The position numbers and the translations under genes are program-made. The notes beneath the pieces are model-generated. The model saw only the letters and a list, made by a program, of their open reading frames with translations. It did no database searches and was not told the DNA's origin. From NCBI GenBank assembly GCA_905214425.1, contig CAJMLY010000003.1, forward strand, positions 123,629 to 187,628: a stretch of 64,000 bases of DNA, in the 5' to 3' direction. Below, in pieces: positions 36,315-45,212 of this stretch; position 1 is the first letter of the stretch; every line of letters starts with the position of its first letter. Source of the stretch: an uncultured bacterium. Its GTDB lineage: Bacteria; Actinomycetota; Coriobacteriia; Coriobacteriales; Coriobacteriaceae.

Positions 36315-38066
36315 ATGGAAACGATCATCAACGTCGACGATGTCTCGTTCTCCTATGGCACGCAGACCGAGCAGGCGCTCAGCCACATCTCGCTCAGCGT
36401 GAACAAAGGAGATTTCATCGGCATCATCGGGCCCTCGGGCGCCGGCAAGTCTACGCTTGCCGCCTGCCTGTCAGGTGCCGTGCCCCACCACTACACCGGC
36501 GCGTTCTTTGGGTCCGTCATGGTTGACGGCCATGACACCTGCGAGGTCTCGCTGACCGACGTGTCACAGATCGTCGGCAGCGTGCTGCAGGATATCGACA
36601 CGCAGATGGTCGCCTCGGTCGTCGAGGACGAGATGCTCTTTGGCCTCGAGAACTTTGGCGTTCCCCACGACCTGATCGAGCAGCGCGTGAGCGAAACGCT
36701 CGAGACCGTCGGCATCAGCGACCTGCGCGACCGCGAGATCGCAACCCTCTCGGGCGGACAGAAGCAAAAGGTAGCCATCGCCGCCATCCTCGCCATGCGT
36801 CCGCGCGTCTTGGTTCTCGACGAGCCCACCGCGGCACTCGACCCCGCCAGCTCCACATTGGTCTTCGAGACGCTGCGTGAGGCAAACCGCGTACTTGGAA
36901 TCACCATCGTCGTCGTTGAGCAAAAGGTCGCTCTGCTCTCGGAGTACTGCAACCGCGTGCTCGTGCTCAACCATGGCGAAATTGCGCTGCAGGGCGAGCC
37001 ACACGAGGTCTTCGCGCATACCGACGAGCTCCGTGCCATCGGCGTCGACTGCCCTCGCGTCACGCGTATCTTCAATAGCCTCGAAACCGATGGCCTGGTA
37101 AGCGGTACCCCCTGCTTGGATGTCGATGAGGCCGAGCGCCTGATTTCGGGCATCGTCGACCCCGCACACGCGGCCATCGAAGCCCAGACGCCCGCCGGTT
37201 CCCCGCATGCACCGTCGTTGCGCCCTCATGCCAAGGACGCCGAACCCGTACTCACCTTCGACCATGTTGAGTTTGCCTATCCCAATGGCGGCGCCGCCGT
37301 ACACGACCTTAGCCTGACGCTCTATCCTGGCGAGCTCGTGGGCATCGTCGGCCAAAACGGCGCCGGCAAGACCACACTCACCAAACTGCTCACAGGCCTG
37401 CTTAAGCCCGCCTCGGGCAGCGTGCGCGTCACGGGACTGGATACCGCAGCCGTTCCCACGAGCCGCATCGCTCGCGAGGTCGCGACCCTCTTCCAAAACC
37501 CCGACCGCCAGATCTGCAAGGACACCGTGCTCGACGAGGTCGCCTTTGGCCTGGAGCTTGCCGGCATCGACCGTGCCGAGGCGCTGCGTCGCGCCCAGCT
37601 CGTCATCGACCGCTTTGGCTTGCCGGCCGACGAGGCGCCCTTCTCGCTCTCGCGCGGTCAGCGACAAATGGTGGCGCTTGCCTCCGTCGTAGTGGTTGAG
37701 CCCAAGATCGTCGTGCTCGACGAGCCCACGAGCGGCCTTGATTACCGCGAGTGCATGACCGTCATGGAAACGGTGCGCACCATGGCCGAGCGCGGTTGCG
37801 CCGTTATCATGGTCTGCCACGATATGGAAGTCGTCTCGGATTTTGCCGAGCGCATTGTGGTAATGGCCGACGGTCGCATCCTCGACCGCGGCCGCACGCA
37901 CGAGCTATTCTCGAACATCGATCTCATGCGGCGTGCCTACGTGGAGCCTCCCCAGGTTATTGAACTCTCGCGCCGTCTGGCATCTTCCGTCTCTCCCACT
38001 TTTGCGCAGGTGAGCGAGGTCACCGATGTCGTTCGAATTACCAAGGAGATGGTCCACCGTGGTTAA
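36315..38066 (+). CDS. ECF transporter double ATPase (EcfA-EcfA fusion)
   Basis: 583 residues with two ABC domains in one chain. Domain 1: Walker A GPSGAGKST (39-47), signature LSGGQKQKVAIA, Walker B VLVLDEPTAALD. Domain 2: Walker A GQNGAGKTT (near 345), signature LSRGQRQMVALA, Walker B IVVLDEPTSGLD. Linker of about 60 residues near 250-310. It supplies the ATP hydrolysis for the S and T partners on each side. The stop overlaps the GTG start of the T component. Fused EcfA pairs are common in Actinobacteria. Confidence 0.95.
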   Translation: METIINVDDVSFSYGTQTEQALSHISLSVNKGDFIGIIGPSGAGKSTLAACLSGAVPHHYTGAFFGSVMVDGHDTCEVSLTDVSQIVGSVLQDIDTQMVASVVEDEMLFGLENFGVPHDLIEQRVSETLETVGISDLRDREIATLSGGQKQKVAIAAILAMRPRVLVLDEPTAALDPASSTLVFETLREANRVLGITIVVVEQKVALLSEYCNRVLVLNHGEIALQGEPHEVFAHTDELRAIGVDCPRVTRIFNSLETDGLVSGTPCLDVDEAERLISGIVDPAHAAIEAQTPAGSPHAPSLRPHAKDAEPVLTFDHVEFAYPNGGAAVHDLSLTLYPGELVGIVGQNGAGKTTLTKLLTGLLKPASGSVRVTGLDTAAVPTSRIAREVATLFQNPDRQICKDTVLDEVAFGLELAGIDRAEALRRAQLVIDRFGLPADEAPFSLSRGQRQMVALASVVVVEPKIVVLDEPTSGLDYRECMTVMETVRTMAERGCAVIMVCHDMEVVSDFAERIVVMADGRILDRGRTHELFSNIDLMRRAYVEPPQVIELSRRLASSVSPTFAQVSEVTDVVRITKEMVHRG

Positions 38067-38805
38067 CGTCATCGACTACATGCCGGGCGATACGCTGCTG
38101 CATCGCCTGAACCCCGTCGTCAAACTGGGCCTCGCCGCCGCCATCATCGTCGGCATCTTCTTGTCCGACACGTACGTGGCGCTGTTGGGCTTTTTGGCAC
38201 TCACCCTTGCGCTGGGTGCCTATGCCGGCGTCGTCGACCGTCTGTTCTCGCTGCTCAAGTTGCTGATTCCGCTCGCACTTATCATGCTGGTGCTCCAGCT
38301 GGCCTTTATGCGCGATGGCAACGTGGTGTGGGGCTTTATCACCGACACGGGCCTCATCACAGGATCGAAGGCCTGTCTGCGCCTACTGGGTGTGGCGTTA
38401 CCACTCATCCTCATGCTCATGGTGACCAAGCTCAACGACCTTGCCAACGCCTGCGTCGAGGTGCTGCACGTACCGTATCGCTATGCCTTCACCTTTACCA
38501 CGGCGCTGCGCTTTGTGCCGGTGTTTGGTCAGGAGATGAACGCCATCATGGAGGCGCAGACCGCACGCGGCGTCGAGTACGACACCAAGAACCCCATCAA
38601 GAAGCTTAAGCTCATGCTGCCACTGTGCGTGCCACTGCTCATCTCGAGCGTGGGCAAGACCGATGCCACAGCCTTGGCGGCAGAACAGCGCGGCTTCTAT
38701 CTGCGTACGCGCGCCAGCTCGTACAAGCGCTACCCCATCAAGGGCATGGACATTGCCGTACTTATTGTCAGCATCGCCCTCATCGCCATCGGCTTCCTGT
38801 TCTAG
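38059..38805 (+). CDS. ECF transporter T component
   Basis: 248 residues. Membrane scaffold linking the S component to the ATPases. Helices cover about 20-120 and the C-terminus; the cytoplasmic coupling region with ALAAEQRGFYLRTR carries the small-residue-Arg-Gly signature of EcfT proteins. GTG start at 38059 has AAGGAG ten bases upstream and overlaps the ATPase stop by eight bases; an ATG at 38026 in the same frame has no ribosome site. Whether this ECF module serves only tryptophan or also other S components is open. Confidence 0.92.
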   Translation: MVNVIDYMPGDTLLHRLNPVVKLGLAAAIIVGIFLSDTYVALLGFLALTLALGAYAGVVDRLFSLLKLLIPLALIMLVLQLAFMRDGNVVWGFITDTGLITGSKACLRLLGVALPLILMLMVTKLNDLANACVEVLHVPYRYAFTFTTALRFVPVFGQEMNAIMEAQTARGVEYDTKNPIKKLKLMLPLCVPLLISSVGKTDATALAAEQRGFYLRTRASSYKRYPIKGMDIAVLIVSIALIAIGFLF

Positions 38806-38834
38806 TTCACCACCGACAGCAACCGCCCAACGCA

Positions 38835-38871
38835 AAAGGCCTCGGCTCGCACCAAACGAGCCGAGGCCTTT
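38835..38871. terminator. Bidirectional terminator after the ECF operon
   Basis: AAAGGCCTCGGCTCG and CGAGCCGAGGCCTTT, 15-bp perfect stem, then TACTGTTT. Serves the convergent racemase gene also. Confidence 0.88.
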
Positions 38872-38890
38872 ACTGTTTCACCAGATAAAA

Positions 38891-38923
38891 CCTACCAAAA
38901 TAAACCTGTCCCTTTTTGGCAGG
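38891..38923. repeat. GGGACAGGTT-type intergenic hairpin
   Basis: Minus strand: CCTGCCAAAAAGGGACAGGT followed by TTATTTTGGTAGG; CCTGCCAAAA pairs with TTTTGGTAGG (one mismatch-like G-T). Shares the core GGGACAGGTT..TTT with the hairpins flanking 55066-56226. Confidence 0.6.
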
Positions 38924-38930
38924 TCAGAAG

Positions 38931-39677
38931 CTAGAGGCGGTAGGGAGCGCCGCTGCGGATGATGGATTCGCGCACCAGGACATCCATGGCGTCGAGGGTA
39001 ATCTCGGGCATCTCTCGGTACTTCTGCAGCACCGATAACTCGGTGCAGGCCAGAATGACGCGGTCGCAGCCGCTGCGGGCAAACTCCCACATCACGCGGT
39101 CGAACTTATCCATATCGGGCTCACGTCCGGCCTTCACATCATCGTAGATAAGCGACATCACATCGTTCTGACGTTTCTCGCTGGGATAGACAACCTCGAC
39201 ACCTGCAGCCTCGCATTCGCGGCCGTAGACGCCCGCGCCCACGGTTCCGTCGGTTCCCATGATGCCAATCTTGTGCACCGGCTCGGCCGGCATGCTCAGG
39301 TTGGGGTCGAACTCGCACTCCCCCATCACCGCACCCGCAAGGGCATAGCGCACCGACTCGCGCGGCATGTGGATAATCGGCACCTTCGTAAACGACTGGA
39401 TCTGGTCGTAGAAGTAGTGTGACGTGTTGCAGGGAATGGCAATGTGCGCGCAGCCCAGCGACTCGAGTGCCTGGGCGCACTCTTTCATGGTCGCCAGCAG
39501 CTTGGCATGCTCGCCGGTCTTAATAGCCAGCGTGCGGTCGGGCATGGTCGACTTGGAGAGCACCACCATGTCGATATGTTCCTGATCGCAGGCGGCCGCC
39601 GTGTGGCGCACCACCTGGTCGTAGTAATACGACGTGGCCTCGGCGCCCATACCGCCGATAACTCCCAGCTTTTCCAT
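38931..39677 (-). CDS. Aspartate/glutamate racemase family
   Basis: 248 residues. Two-cysteine PLP-independent racemase fold: GVIGGMGAEATSYYYD at the N-terminus, catalytic cysteines in AIPCNTSHYF (near residue 85) and ILACTELSVL (near 197). The start at 39677 has AAGGAGG ahead. The downstream neighbour on the opposite side of transcription, 84 bp upstream, is an ATP-grasp ligase on the same strand. In Enterococcus and Lactococcus an aspartate racemase is paired with a D-aspartate ligase for the peptidoglycan cross-bridge, so D-Asp production is the best guess. Glutamate racemase remains possible. Confidence 0.88.
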   Translation of the reverse strand: MEKLGVIGGMGAEATSYYYDQVVRHTAAACDQEHIDMVVLSKSTMPDRTLAIKTGEHAKLLATMKECAQALESLGCAHIAIPCNTSHYFYDQIQSFTKVPIIHMPRESVRYALAGAVMGECEFDPNLSMPAEPVHKIGIMGTDGTVGAGVYGRECEAAGVEVVYPSEKRQNDVMSLIYDDVKAGREPDMDKFDRVMWEFARSGCDRVILACTELSVLQKYREMPEITLDAMDVLVRESIIRSGAPYRL

Positions 39678-39761
39678 CGCCGCCTCCTTGGTGACGCTTG
39701 CGCAATTGCGCGTATCATACCCGCGCCCGCCCGATGCAAACCGGACGGGCGCCGCACTCAT

Positions 39762-41018
39762 CTACTTGTAATACGTCTTGAACAGCTTAAAGTGGCGCAG
39801 CTTGGTGTGCCACATGCGCAGCCAGCGGTTAAAGACAAAGTCGCCCTTCATAAACGAAGGGTCGGCGCCCTTGCCTTCCTTGTCCAGGCGATGTACCTTA
39901 GCGCGCAGCTCGGGATCCTTGACGTACTTGTCGACGACGCCCATGGGGACAACCATCCACAGGGCCTCGTCCTGAGCCGTCACAAACTCCGGCTCAAACG
40001 GGCGGTTGAACACGTACTCGTCCACTACATACTTGGCAACGTTAAAGCCACTGTTGGTGACGTAGTAGTTGCTGCGGCCCTGGCGCGTGTTGAAATCGAA
40101 GAACTTAAACGAGCCGTCGCGCTCGTCGTACTTAACGTCAAAGTTGGAATAGCCCACAAAGTGAAGGTCCTCGAGTAGCTTGCGCACGCCGCCCATGAGC
40201 TCGTCATTGGGCTCGGTAATGATACAGGCGTGGTTACCGACGCCGTGAGGCTGATGCTCCTCGAGCAGCACATGGCCCAGGCACATCATGCGCACCTTAC
40301 CGTTGCGGTCGGAATAGCTGGTGAGCACGCGCATGTACTCGTCGTTGCCGGGCACGCGATCCTGCAAGATCAGATCGTCGGTATAGCCGCTGGCATACGA
40401 GTCGCGAATGACCTGTTCCAGCTCGGCACGGTCGGCAATCTCATAAGCCTTTTTCTGACCCTCGAACTCGTGCTGCCACCACATGATGCCGTCGGAAGGC
40501 TTCAGGATCATCGGGTAAGGAAAATCGATCTGGTCGAGCACTTCGGCAGGTGCCTCGCCTTGGGCGTTCAGCATCGCCATGGTGAAGGTAAAGGTATGCG
40601 GATAGGGCACGCCATGCTTCTCACACAGCTCGTAGAAGATCTCCTTCTTCTGGCACTGCTCAAGCATGCTATAGGGAGCGTAAGGCGCGACGATGTTATC
40701 CGCCAACTCATGGGCATCTTTGGCCTGAGCCACGAGAGCGACGTAGTTGTCGCCACAGCCCACAAGGACAATCGTCTTATCGGCATGCGCTTGGGCAATG
40801 CCGTTGACGGTTTTGAGCATCACGGGCATGGTATCGATATCCACGTTGGGCGTGTAGTCGATAATCTGGCTGCGGTACGCGGGACCCGTCTGGTACTTGC
40901 CAAAGACCAGACTCTTGACCTGGTACTCCTCGTAGAAGGCGCGCGCCACCGAATAGGCGTTGATGTCGCCACCGAGCAGCACGGGAATGAACTCGCGCTC
41001 TGTAAATTGCAATGCCAT
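39762..41018 (-). CDS. ATP-grasp carboxylate-amine ligase, D-aspartate ligase-like
   Basis: 418 residues. ATP-grasp enzyme: MILKPSDGIMWWQHEF (nucleotide lysine region), VPGNDEYMRVL, and FDFNTRQGRSNYYV with the metal-binding acidic and Asn residues. Length and order fit the Asl-type ligases that join D-aspartate to the side-chain amine of the peptidoglycan stem. AGGAAG precedes ATG at 41018. Transcribed before the racemase, as an operon. Other carboxylate-amine ligations cannot be excluded; the pairing with the racemase is the main argument. Confidence 0.82.
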   Translation of the reverse strand: MALQFTEREFIPVLLGGDINAYSVARAFYEEYQVKSLVFGKYQTGPAYRSQIIDYTPNVDIDTMPVMLKTVNGIAQAHADKTIVLVGCGDNYVALVAQAKDAHELADNIVAPYAPYSMLEQCQKKEIFYELCEKHGVPYPHTFTFTMAMLNAQGEAPAEVLDQIDFPYPMILKPSDGIMWWQHEFEGQKKAYEIADRAELEQVIRDSYASGYTDDLILQDRVPGNDEYMRVLTSYSDRNGKVRMMCLGHVLLEEHQPHGVGNHACIITEPNDELMGGVRKLLEDLHFVGYSNFDVKYDERDGSFKFFDFNTRQGRSNYYVTNSGFNVAKYVVDEYVFNRPFEPEFVTAQDEALWMVVPMGVVDKYVKDPELRAKVHRLDKEGKGADPSFMKGDFVFNRWLRMWHTKLRHFKLFKTYYK

Positions 41019-41238
41019 GGAAACTTCCTATCATGAACTGCCCACACAACGGGCGGTCTTTGCGCAACTGATTTATTTTAGCGTGCCAAGCCGCCGACGC
41101 CCAAAGCTCCACCGTATCTATGGCAATCGACGCAATCGTCCAGCACATAGGCGGCAATCACCGGTGTACGACAGCGGGCAATGAACCCACCGTTGTTGTA
41201 GGATTCAACATGTTGCCCGCCCCGTCGAAAGGTGCACC

Positions 41239-41871
41239 GTGCCCCAGGCTCATCCGATCAACAACCCCATCATTGACGCCGCCAAGCGCGAACTTGCAGA
41301 TCGTGCCCAGACGGCAGCTCCCCTACGCACCGCAAACGATGCTTACAACGGGCCTGCCCGTATCGTCTCAATCAACACGTCGGAGCACAAAGGCACGCGC
41401 AAGTCACCCGTCGCCGACGGGCACGACACCGTCATCGAGCAATTTGGCCTCGCTACCGATGCGCACGCCGGACATTGGCACCGCCAGGTCTCTTTTTTAG
41501 CCGCGGAGTCTATCCAGACGGCGCAGGCACGCGGGCTCGACGTACACGAGGGTGACTTTGGAGAGAACTTCACAACCCGGGGCATCAACCTGCTCTCGCT
41601 CCCCCTGGGAACGCAGCTCAAGATTGGCAGCGAGGTGCTTGTCGAAATCAGCCAAATCGGCAAGGTCTGCCACACCCGTTGCGCTATCTACTATCTCGCT
41701 GGCGACTGCATCTTTCCCCACGAGGGCGTTTTTGGCGTGGTACTAAAGGGCGGAGAGGTCCATATCGGCGACGATATCCAGGTAGTCAAACTCGGCGACG
41801 GCACCTGTTCGTTCACCCCCGCCGAGGCGCTCGAAGAGATTGAGCAGGCTCGCCAGGAGGGCACGCTGTAG
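41239..41871 (+). CDS. MOSC-domain protein
   Basis: 210 residues, GTG start at 41239 behind GAAAGGTGCACC. MOSC fold of molybdenum cofactor sulfurase C-termini and YiiM-like proteins: GLATDAHAGHWHRQVS (metal/substrate histidines), GDFGENFTTRGINL, ISQIGKVCHTRC with the conserved cysteines. Such stand-alone MOSC proteins are thought to handle molybdopterin-bound sulfur or reduce N-hydroxylated compounds. No molybdopterin genes are near, so the role is open. Confidence 0.88.
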   Translation: MPQAHPINNPIIDAAKRELADRAQTAAPLRTANDAYNGPARIVSINTSEHKGTRKSPVADGHDTVIEQFGLATDAHAGHWHRQVSFLAAESIQTAQARGLDVHEGDFGENFTTRGINLLSLPLGTQLKIGSEVLVEISQIGKVCHTRCAIYYLAGDCIFPHEGVFGVVLKGGEVHIGDDIQVVKLGDGTCSFTPAEALEEIEQARQEGTL

Positions 41872-41940
41872 TTGTAAAACCCCACGTTGAAGTAGCTTTT
41901 ACAGCTAAGAATCCCGTTGCAACAGGATGCCGTAACGTTA

Positions 41941-42043
41941 AAGTTGAACTCTATGGTTTCTCAACAATTCATCATAACTGCAGGTCAAAGCCAAAGTCTC
42001 AAGTTCAACTTGACCCTTTGGAACCTTTAAGGTTCAAGTTGAG
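41941..42043 (+). promoter_or_regulatory. Cluster of AAGTTGAAC-type palindromes before the wall hydrolase
   Basis: AAGTTGAAC at 41941, the palindrome TCAAGTTCAACTTGA at 41999-42013, GAACCTTTAAGGTTC at 42021-42035 and TTCAAGTTGAG at 42033-42043. AACTTGACCCTT (42007) can also pair with AAGGTTCAAGTT as a larger hairpin. Repeated half-sites suggest an operator for the gene at 42106 or an mRNA leader structure. Confidence 0.45.
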
Positions 42044-42105
42044 GTCGAAAGCAGTAGTAGAATACCGTTCGAACCATAACCTACGATTGATTGCAGAGGG
42101 ACTGG

Positions 42106-43239
42106 ATGCAGCATTCGAATCATCGCACCGCAGCGCTCATTGCGTCGAAGCCGGCTCGTATCATCACGAGCGCCGCGCTCGCCGTTGCGCTGACGGCCAC
42201 GCCGATGCTCTCCCCCGTTGCGGCGTATGCCGCCTCACAGGCAACGCAGGACCAGCTTTCCGCAGCCCAGCAGAAGATCGAAGCCGCCACGAGCGCCTAC
42301 AACGACGCCCGCACCAAACTCGATGACCTGCAAAAGCAGATTGACTCCAATGAGGCGAGCATCGAGGAAATCGAGGCTAAGCTTCCCGAGCAGCAGGCTA
42401 AGGCAAGCTCCGCCATGCGCGATCTGTACAAGTATCAGAAGGGCACCAATCCCATCGTGAGCTTCCTGGTCAACGCGCAGAGCCTGGGTGAGTTCATCAC
42501 GACCTGCAAATACACCAACCAGATCACGAGTTCGAGCGTCGACGAGATCGAAGAGCTCAATAACATGCAAACCGAACTCGAGCAGAACAAGGCCGAGCTC
42601 CAGCAGGCCAAGTCACAGCTTGAGGCAGAGCAGAAAAACGCCGAGGATGCGCTGGCGCAGGCCCAGCAGCTCCGCAGCGAGGCACAGGCAAAAGCCGAGC
42701 AGGAAAATGCCGCCGAGCTTGCCAAGCTTGAGGCCGATAAGGCCGCTGCCGCCGAGAAGCTCTCGGGCGAGGGCGTAAGCGGCAGCAATTCAAGCAGCCA
42801 GGCCACCAACACCAACACCACCATCGACACCACGGTGAACAGCTCCAATACCGGTAGCTCCGATTATGATTCGTTCATTAATGAGTGGACGAGCCGCATC
42901 GACAATTATCTCGCCGGCTCCCCCATGGCAGGCCAGGGCTATAACTTTGCCGTCGCCGCCTGGAATACCGGTGTCGACCCCCGTTGGTCCCCCGCCATCG
43001 CCTGTATCGAGAGCACCAAGGGTGCTTATTGCGCCAATTCTTACAACGCCTGGGGCTGGAGTGCACGTGGCGGCGGTTGGCGCAGCTTTGGCAGCTGGAG
43101 CGAGGGCATCTCCGCTCACGTTGCCTATCTGGGCGCCAACTACGGCTCCACCCTTACCCCGGCAGCGGCCAAAAAGTACTGCCCGCCCACGTGGCAGGAC
43201 TGGTACAACAAAGTCGCCGCTCAGATGAACCGCATCTAA
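42106..43239 (+). CDS. Secreted coiled-coil cell-wall hydrolase
   Basis: 377 residues. Signal peptide (about 1-42, ending SPVAAYA). Coiled-coil region 45-225 like the PcsB N-terminus (QDQLSAAQQKIEAA through KLEADKAAAAEKL), a Ser/Thr/Asn linker (230-260), and a C-terminal domain (about 265-377) with NTGVDPRWSPAIACIESTKG, YNAWGWSARGG and FGSWSEGISAHV, typical of glucosaminidase/lysozyme-like peptidoglycan hydrolases. The glutamate in CIESTKG is the likely acid. Start at 42106 with GAGGG upstream. Likely helps split the wall during division. Confidence 0.88.
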   Translation: MQHSNHRTAALIASKPARIITSAALAVALTATPMLSPVAAYAASQATQDQLSAAQQKIEAATSAYNDARTKLDDLQKQIDSNEASIEEIEAKLPEQQAKASSAMRDLYKYQKGTNPIVSFLVNAQSLGEFITTCKYTNQITSSSVDEIEELNNMQTELEQNKAELQQAKSQLEAEQKNAEDALAQAQQLRSEAQAKAEQENAAELAKLEADKAAAAEKLSGEGVSGSNSSSQATNTNTTIDTTVNSSNTGSSDYDSFINEWTSRIDNYLAGSPMAGQGYNFAVAAWNTGVDPRWSPAIACIESTKGAYCANSYNAWGWSARGGGWRSFGSWSEGISAHVAYLGANYGSTLTPAAAKKYCPPTWQDWYNKVAAQMNRI

Positions 43240-43249
43240 GTGCAACTGC

Positions 43250-43274
43250 AAAGGGCCCCAATGGGGCCCTTTTT
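43250..43274. terminator. Terminator shared by convergent genes
   Basis: AAAGGGCCCC-AAT-GGGGCCCTTTTT, overlapping the last bases of the kinase gene coming from the other side. Confidence 0.88.
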
Positions 43275-44652
43275 AGGTAGCGGAGGTATCGACGACGCCG
43301 GTCACATTGGCAACCGCGACTATGACGATCATGCATAAGAGCAGCACACCCAATGCCTTGAGCCAGAGTTTCGCGAGTTTCTTGCCGCGACAGCTGTCGA
43401 GCAGTGCGAATCGCCGACGAAGACGGCGCTTATCGAGCAGCGCAAAATGCATAAGCGCCATAAGGCCATCGACAAAGAAAAAATACTCGATTATGAGAAG
43501 CCACGTCGGGTAGCTTTGGTTTGCTCCCGTGGGATGAAAGACGGCAAAGTGACTTCCGGCAAAGAACACAAGCAGTGAGAAGCAGACGAGCGTATTCCAA
43601 ATGCGCCCCAGAGACTCCGGAACGCGAGAGAGCAGACCGGATGCAGCGGAGGCGGCAGGCCCAGGAAGCCCTGCGGGGTTCTGGAGCCCTTGGAGCATCA
43701 ACACCGTCTCCGAGGCCGGAGTACGGACAGGCGCAGGTGTAGAAGGCCGCACGGGGCGGCTCAGATCGTATGCCGCGCGCGTCGCCCGTCCCAACGCTTC
43801 CGCGCTCGCAAAACGCTTGGCCGGGTCGAGCGCCATCGACATGCAGATGACATCGGCAAGTGGAGTGGGAATGCCGCGCGCCTCGCATTGCTCGCGCATG
43901 TCGAGCCCTGGTTTAGGGTCGACTCCCGTCAAGCAGAAGAACAACAGGGCGCCAAGTGCGTAGACGTCGCTTCGCACGCTCGTCTGCCCAAACCCATACT
44001 GCTCGGGCGGCGCATAGGGCCGTGTCCCAAACTTGACGGTGTCGGCATCGGCGCCATCGCGCCATACGCGCGCGATCCCCAAGTCGATAATCACCAGCGA
44101 CGAAAACGTCAGACCGTCATCAGGCGTATAGTTGGCACCTGTCACGATGATATTCGACGGCTTGAGGTCGCGATGGATCACCGGCGCCGACGTCTCCCCC
44201 GCCATCGCAAAACCGGCGTGGAGCTCGCCCACGGCATCGCATAGGGCAGGATACAATTCGTGCGCATAATCGGGGGTGGCTCCCAGACGGTCCACCAGCG
44301 CCCCGAGTGTCTCCCCTTCGATGTATTCCATAACCACGTTGAGCTCGTCGCCCGCACGACGACAATCGACGATTCTGGGCAGGTGCTCAAAACGCCTACC
44401 TGCCCGCTGAGCGGCAAACAGACGCTCGTATGCCCCACCGATTTGAGCCGAAGCATCGATGCGCTTACGGACAAAGGGGCCGAGCGAACCACCGCCGGTT
44501 CCTTCAAAGTACACGAGCTCGGTTGTTTCAACGGACGAGCGCTTAAGTACACGCTCCACGCGATAGCTGTCGTCGCGATCGAGCGACGCCAGGTGCTCGG
44601 CAAGCGCTGCGGTCAGCTCGTCATTGGAATATGTTGGGGTCTGAGTATCCAT
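43273..44652 (-). CDS. Membrane-anchored Ser/Thr protein kinase
   Basis: 459 residues from the start at 44652. Kinase domain about 30-290: VIHRDLKPSNIIV catalytic loop, metal motif DLG in place of DFG, GTRPYAPPEQYG activation end, RSDVYALG. The glycine loop is weakly formed (EGTGGGSLGP). Then a Pro-rich linker and three membrane helices near the C-terminus. It lacks PASTA domains, so it is not PrkC/PknB of the division type; it resembles the kinases found beside FHA or HTH genes in Coriobacteria and Clostridia. The HTH gene upstream is a possible target. No strong ribosome site decides the start. Confidence 0.87.
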   Translation of the reverse strand: MDTQTPTYSNDELTAALAEHLASLDRDDSYRVERVLKRSSVETTELVYFEGTGGGSLGPFVRKRIDASAQIGGAYERLFAAQRAGRRFEHLPRIVDCRRAGDELNVVMEYIEGETLGALVDRLGATPDYAHELYPALCDAVGELHAGFAMAGETSAPVIHRDLKPSNIIVTGANYTPDDGLTFSSLVIIDLGIARVWRDGADADTVKFGTRPYAPPEQYGFGQTSVRSDVYALGALLFFCLTGVDPKPGLDMREQCEARGIPTPLADVICMSMALDPAKRFASAEALGRATRAAYDLSRPVRPSTPAPVRTPASETVLMLQGLQNPAGLPGPAASAASGLLSRVPESLGRIWNTLVCFSLLVFFAGSHFAVFHPTGANQSYPTWLLIIEYFFFVDGLMALMHFALLDKRRLRRRFALLDSCRGKKLAKLWLKALGVLLLCMIVIVAVANVTGVVDTSAT

Positions 44653-44750
44653 AGCCTCCATCATAGCGCAGGGCGCAGACACCCCATGGCATCCGCGCCC
44701 CGTTCGTTTGCATCGTTGTTCGACAGCTCCACCGGCTCAGATATCAGCCG

Positions 44751-45173
44751 CTAACTCACCGTCTCCTCGCCAAAGCGATACAGCTCCTCGTTGACCTTTT
44801 GGAGGCTGCACCCGCGATCGATACAGAAGATGATGATCGCATCGCGACGGTCCTTACAATTGAGGATGTTGGCACCCGCCGCCGTCAAGGCGCGGTTGGT
44901 CTCCTTGAGCGTTAGCGCCATGGCGAAGGCAATCTGCAGCACCTTATTGCGGCTCGGATGACGCGCACCGGTAAAGATCTGATAGCCAAAGGTCTCATTG
45001 AGATCGGCCATACGAACCACGCGCGAGCGCTCCAAGCCCTTTTCCTGCAGCAGCTGCTTCAGGTAGTCCGAAAGCGACGGGGTGGCAAAGTCGTGCTCCT
45101 TGATATAGCCATCGATGTTTGGCGCGTCGAGAAGTTCATTGAGTAACTCGTCAGTCAGCTTTTTATCGGGCAT
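44751..45173 (-). CDS. Helix-turn-helix protein next to the kinase
   Basis: 140 residues. An XRE-like DNA-binding domain is suggested by SLSDYLKQLLQEKGLERSRV, VRMADLNETFGYQIFTGARHPS and RNKVLQIAFAMALTLKETNRAL (about 33-100), in which the recognition helix would be at LNETFGYQIFTG. The C-terminal 40 residues (DRRDAIIIFCIDRGCSLQKV) may sense a signal. It lies 98 bp upstream of the kinase gene and 40 bp after the lipoprotein gene. Operon of lipoprotein, HTH and kinase is likely. Family name not assigned. Confidence 0.7.
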   Translation of the reverse strand: MPDKKLTDELLNELLDAPNIDGYIKEHDFATPSLSDYLKQLLQEKGLERSRVVRMADLNETFGYQIFTGARHPSRNKVLQIAFAMALTLKETNRALTAAGANILNCKDRRDAIIIFCIDRGCSLQKVNEELYRFGEETVS

Positions 45174-45212
45174 ACGACCTCACCTCCCATACGGCGCAAC
45201 GGTAGCGACATG

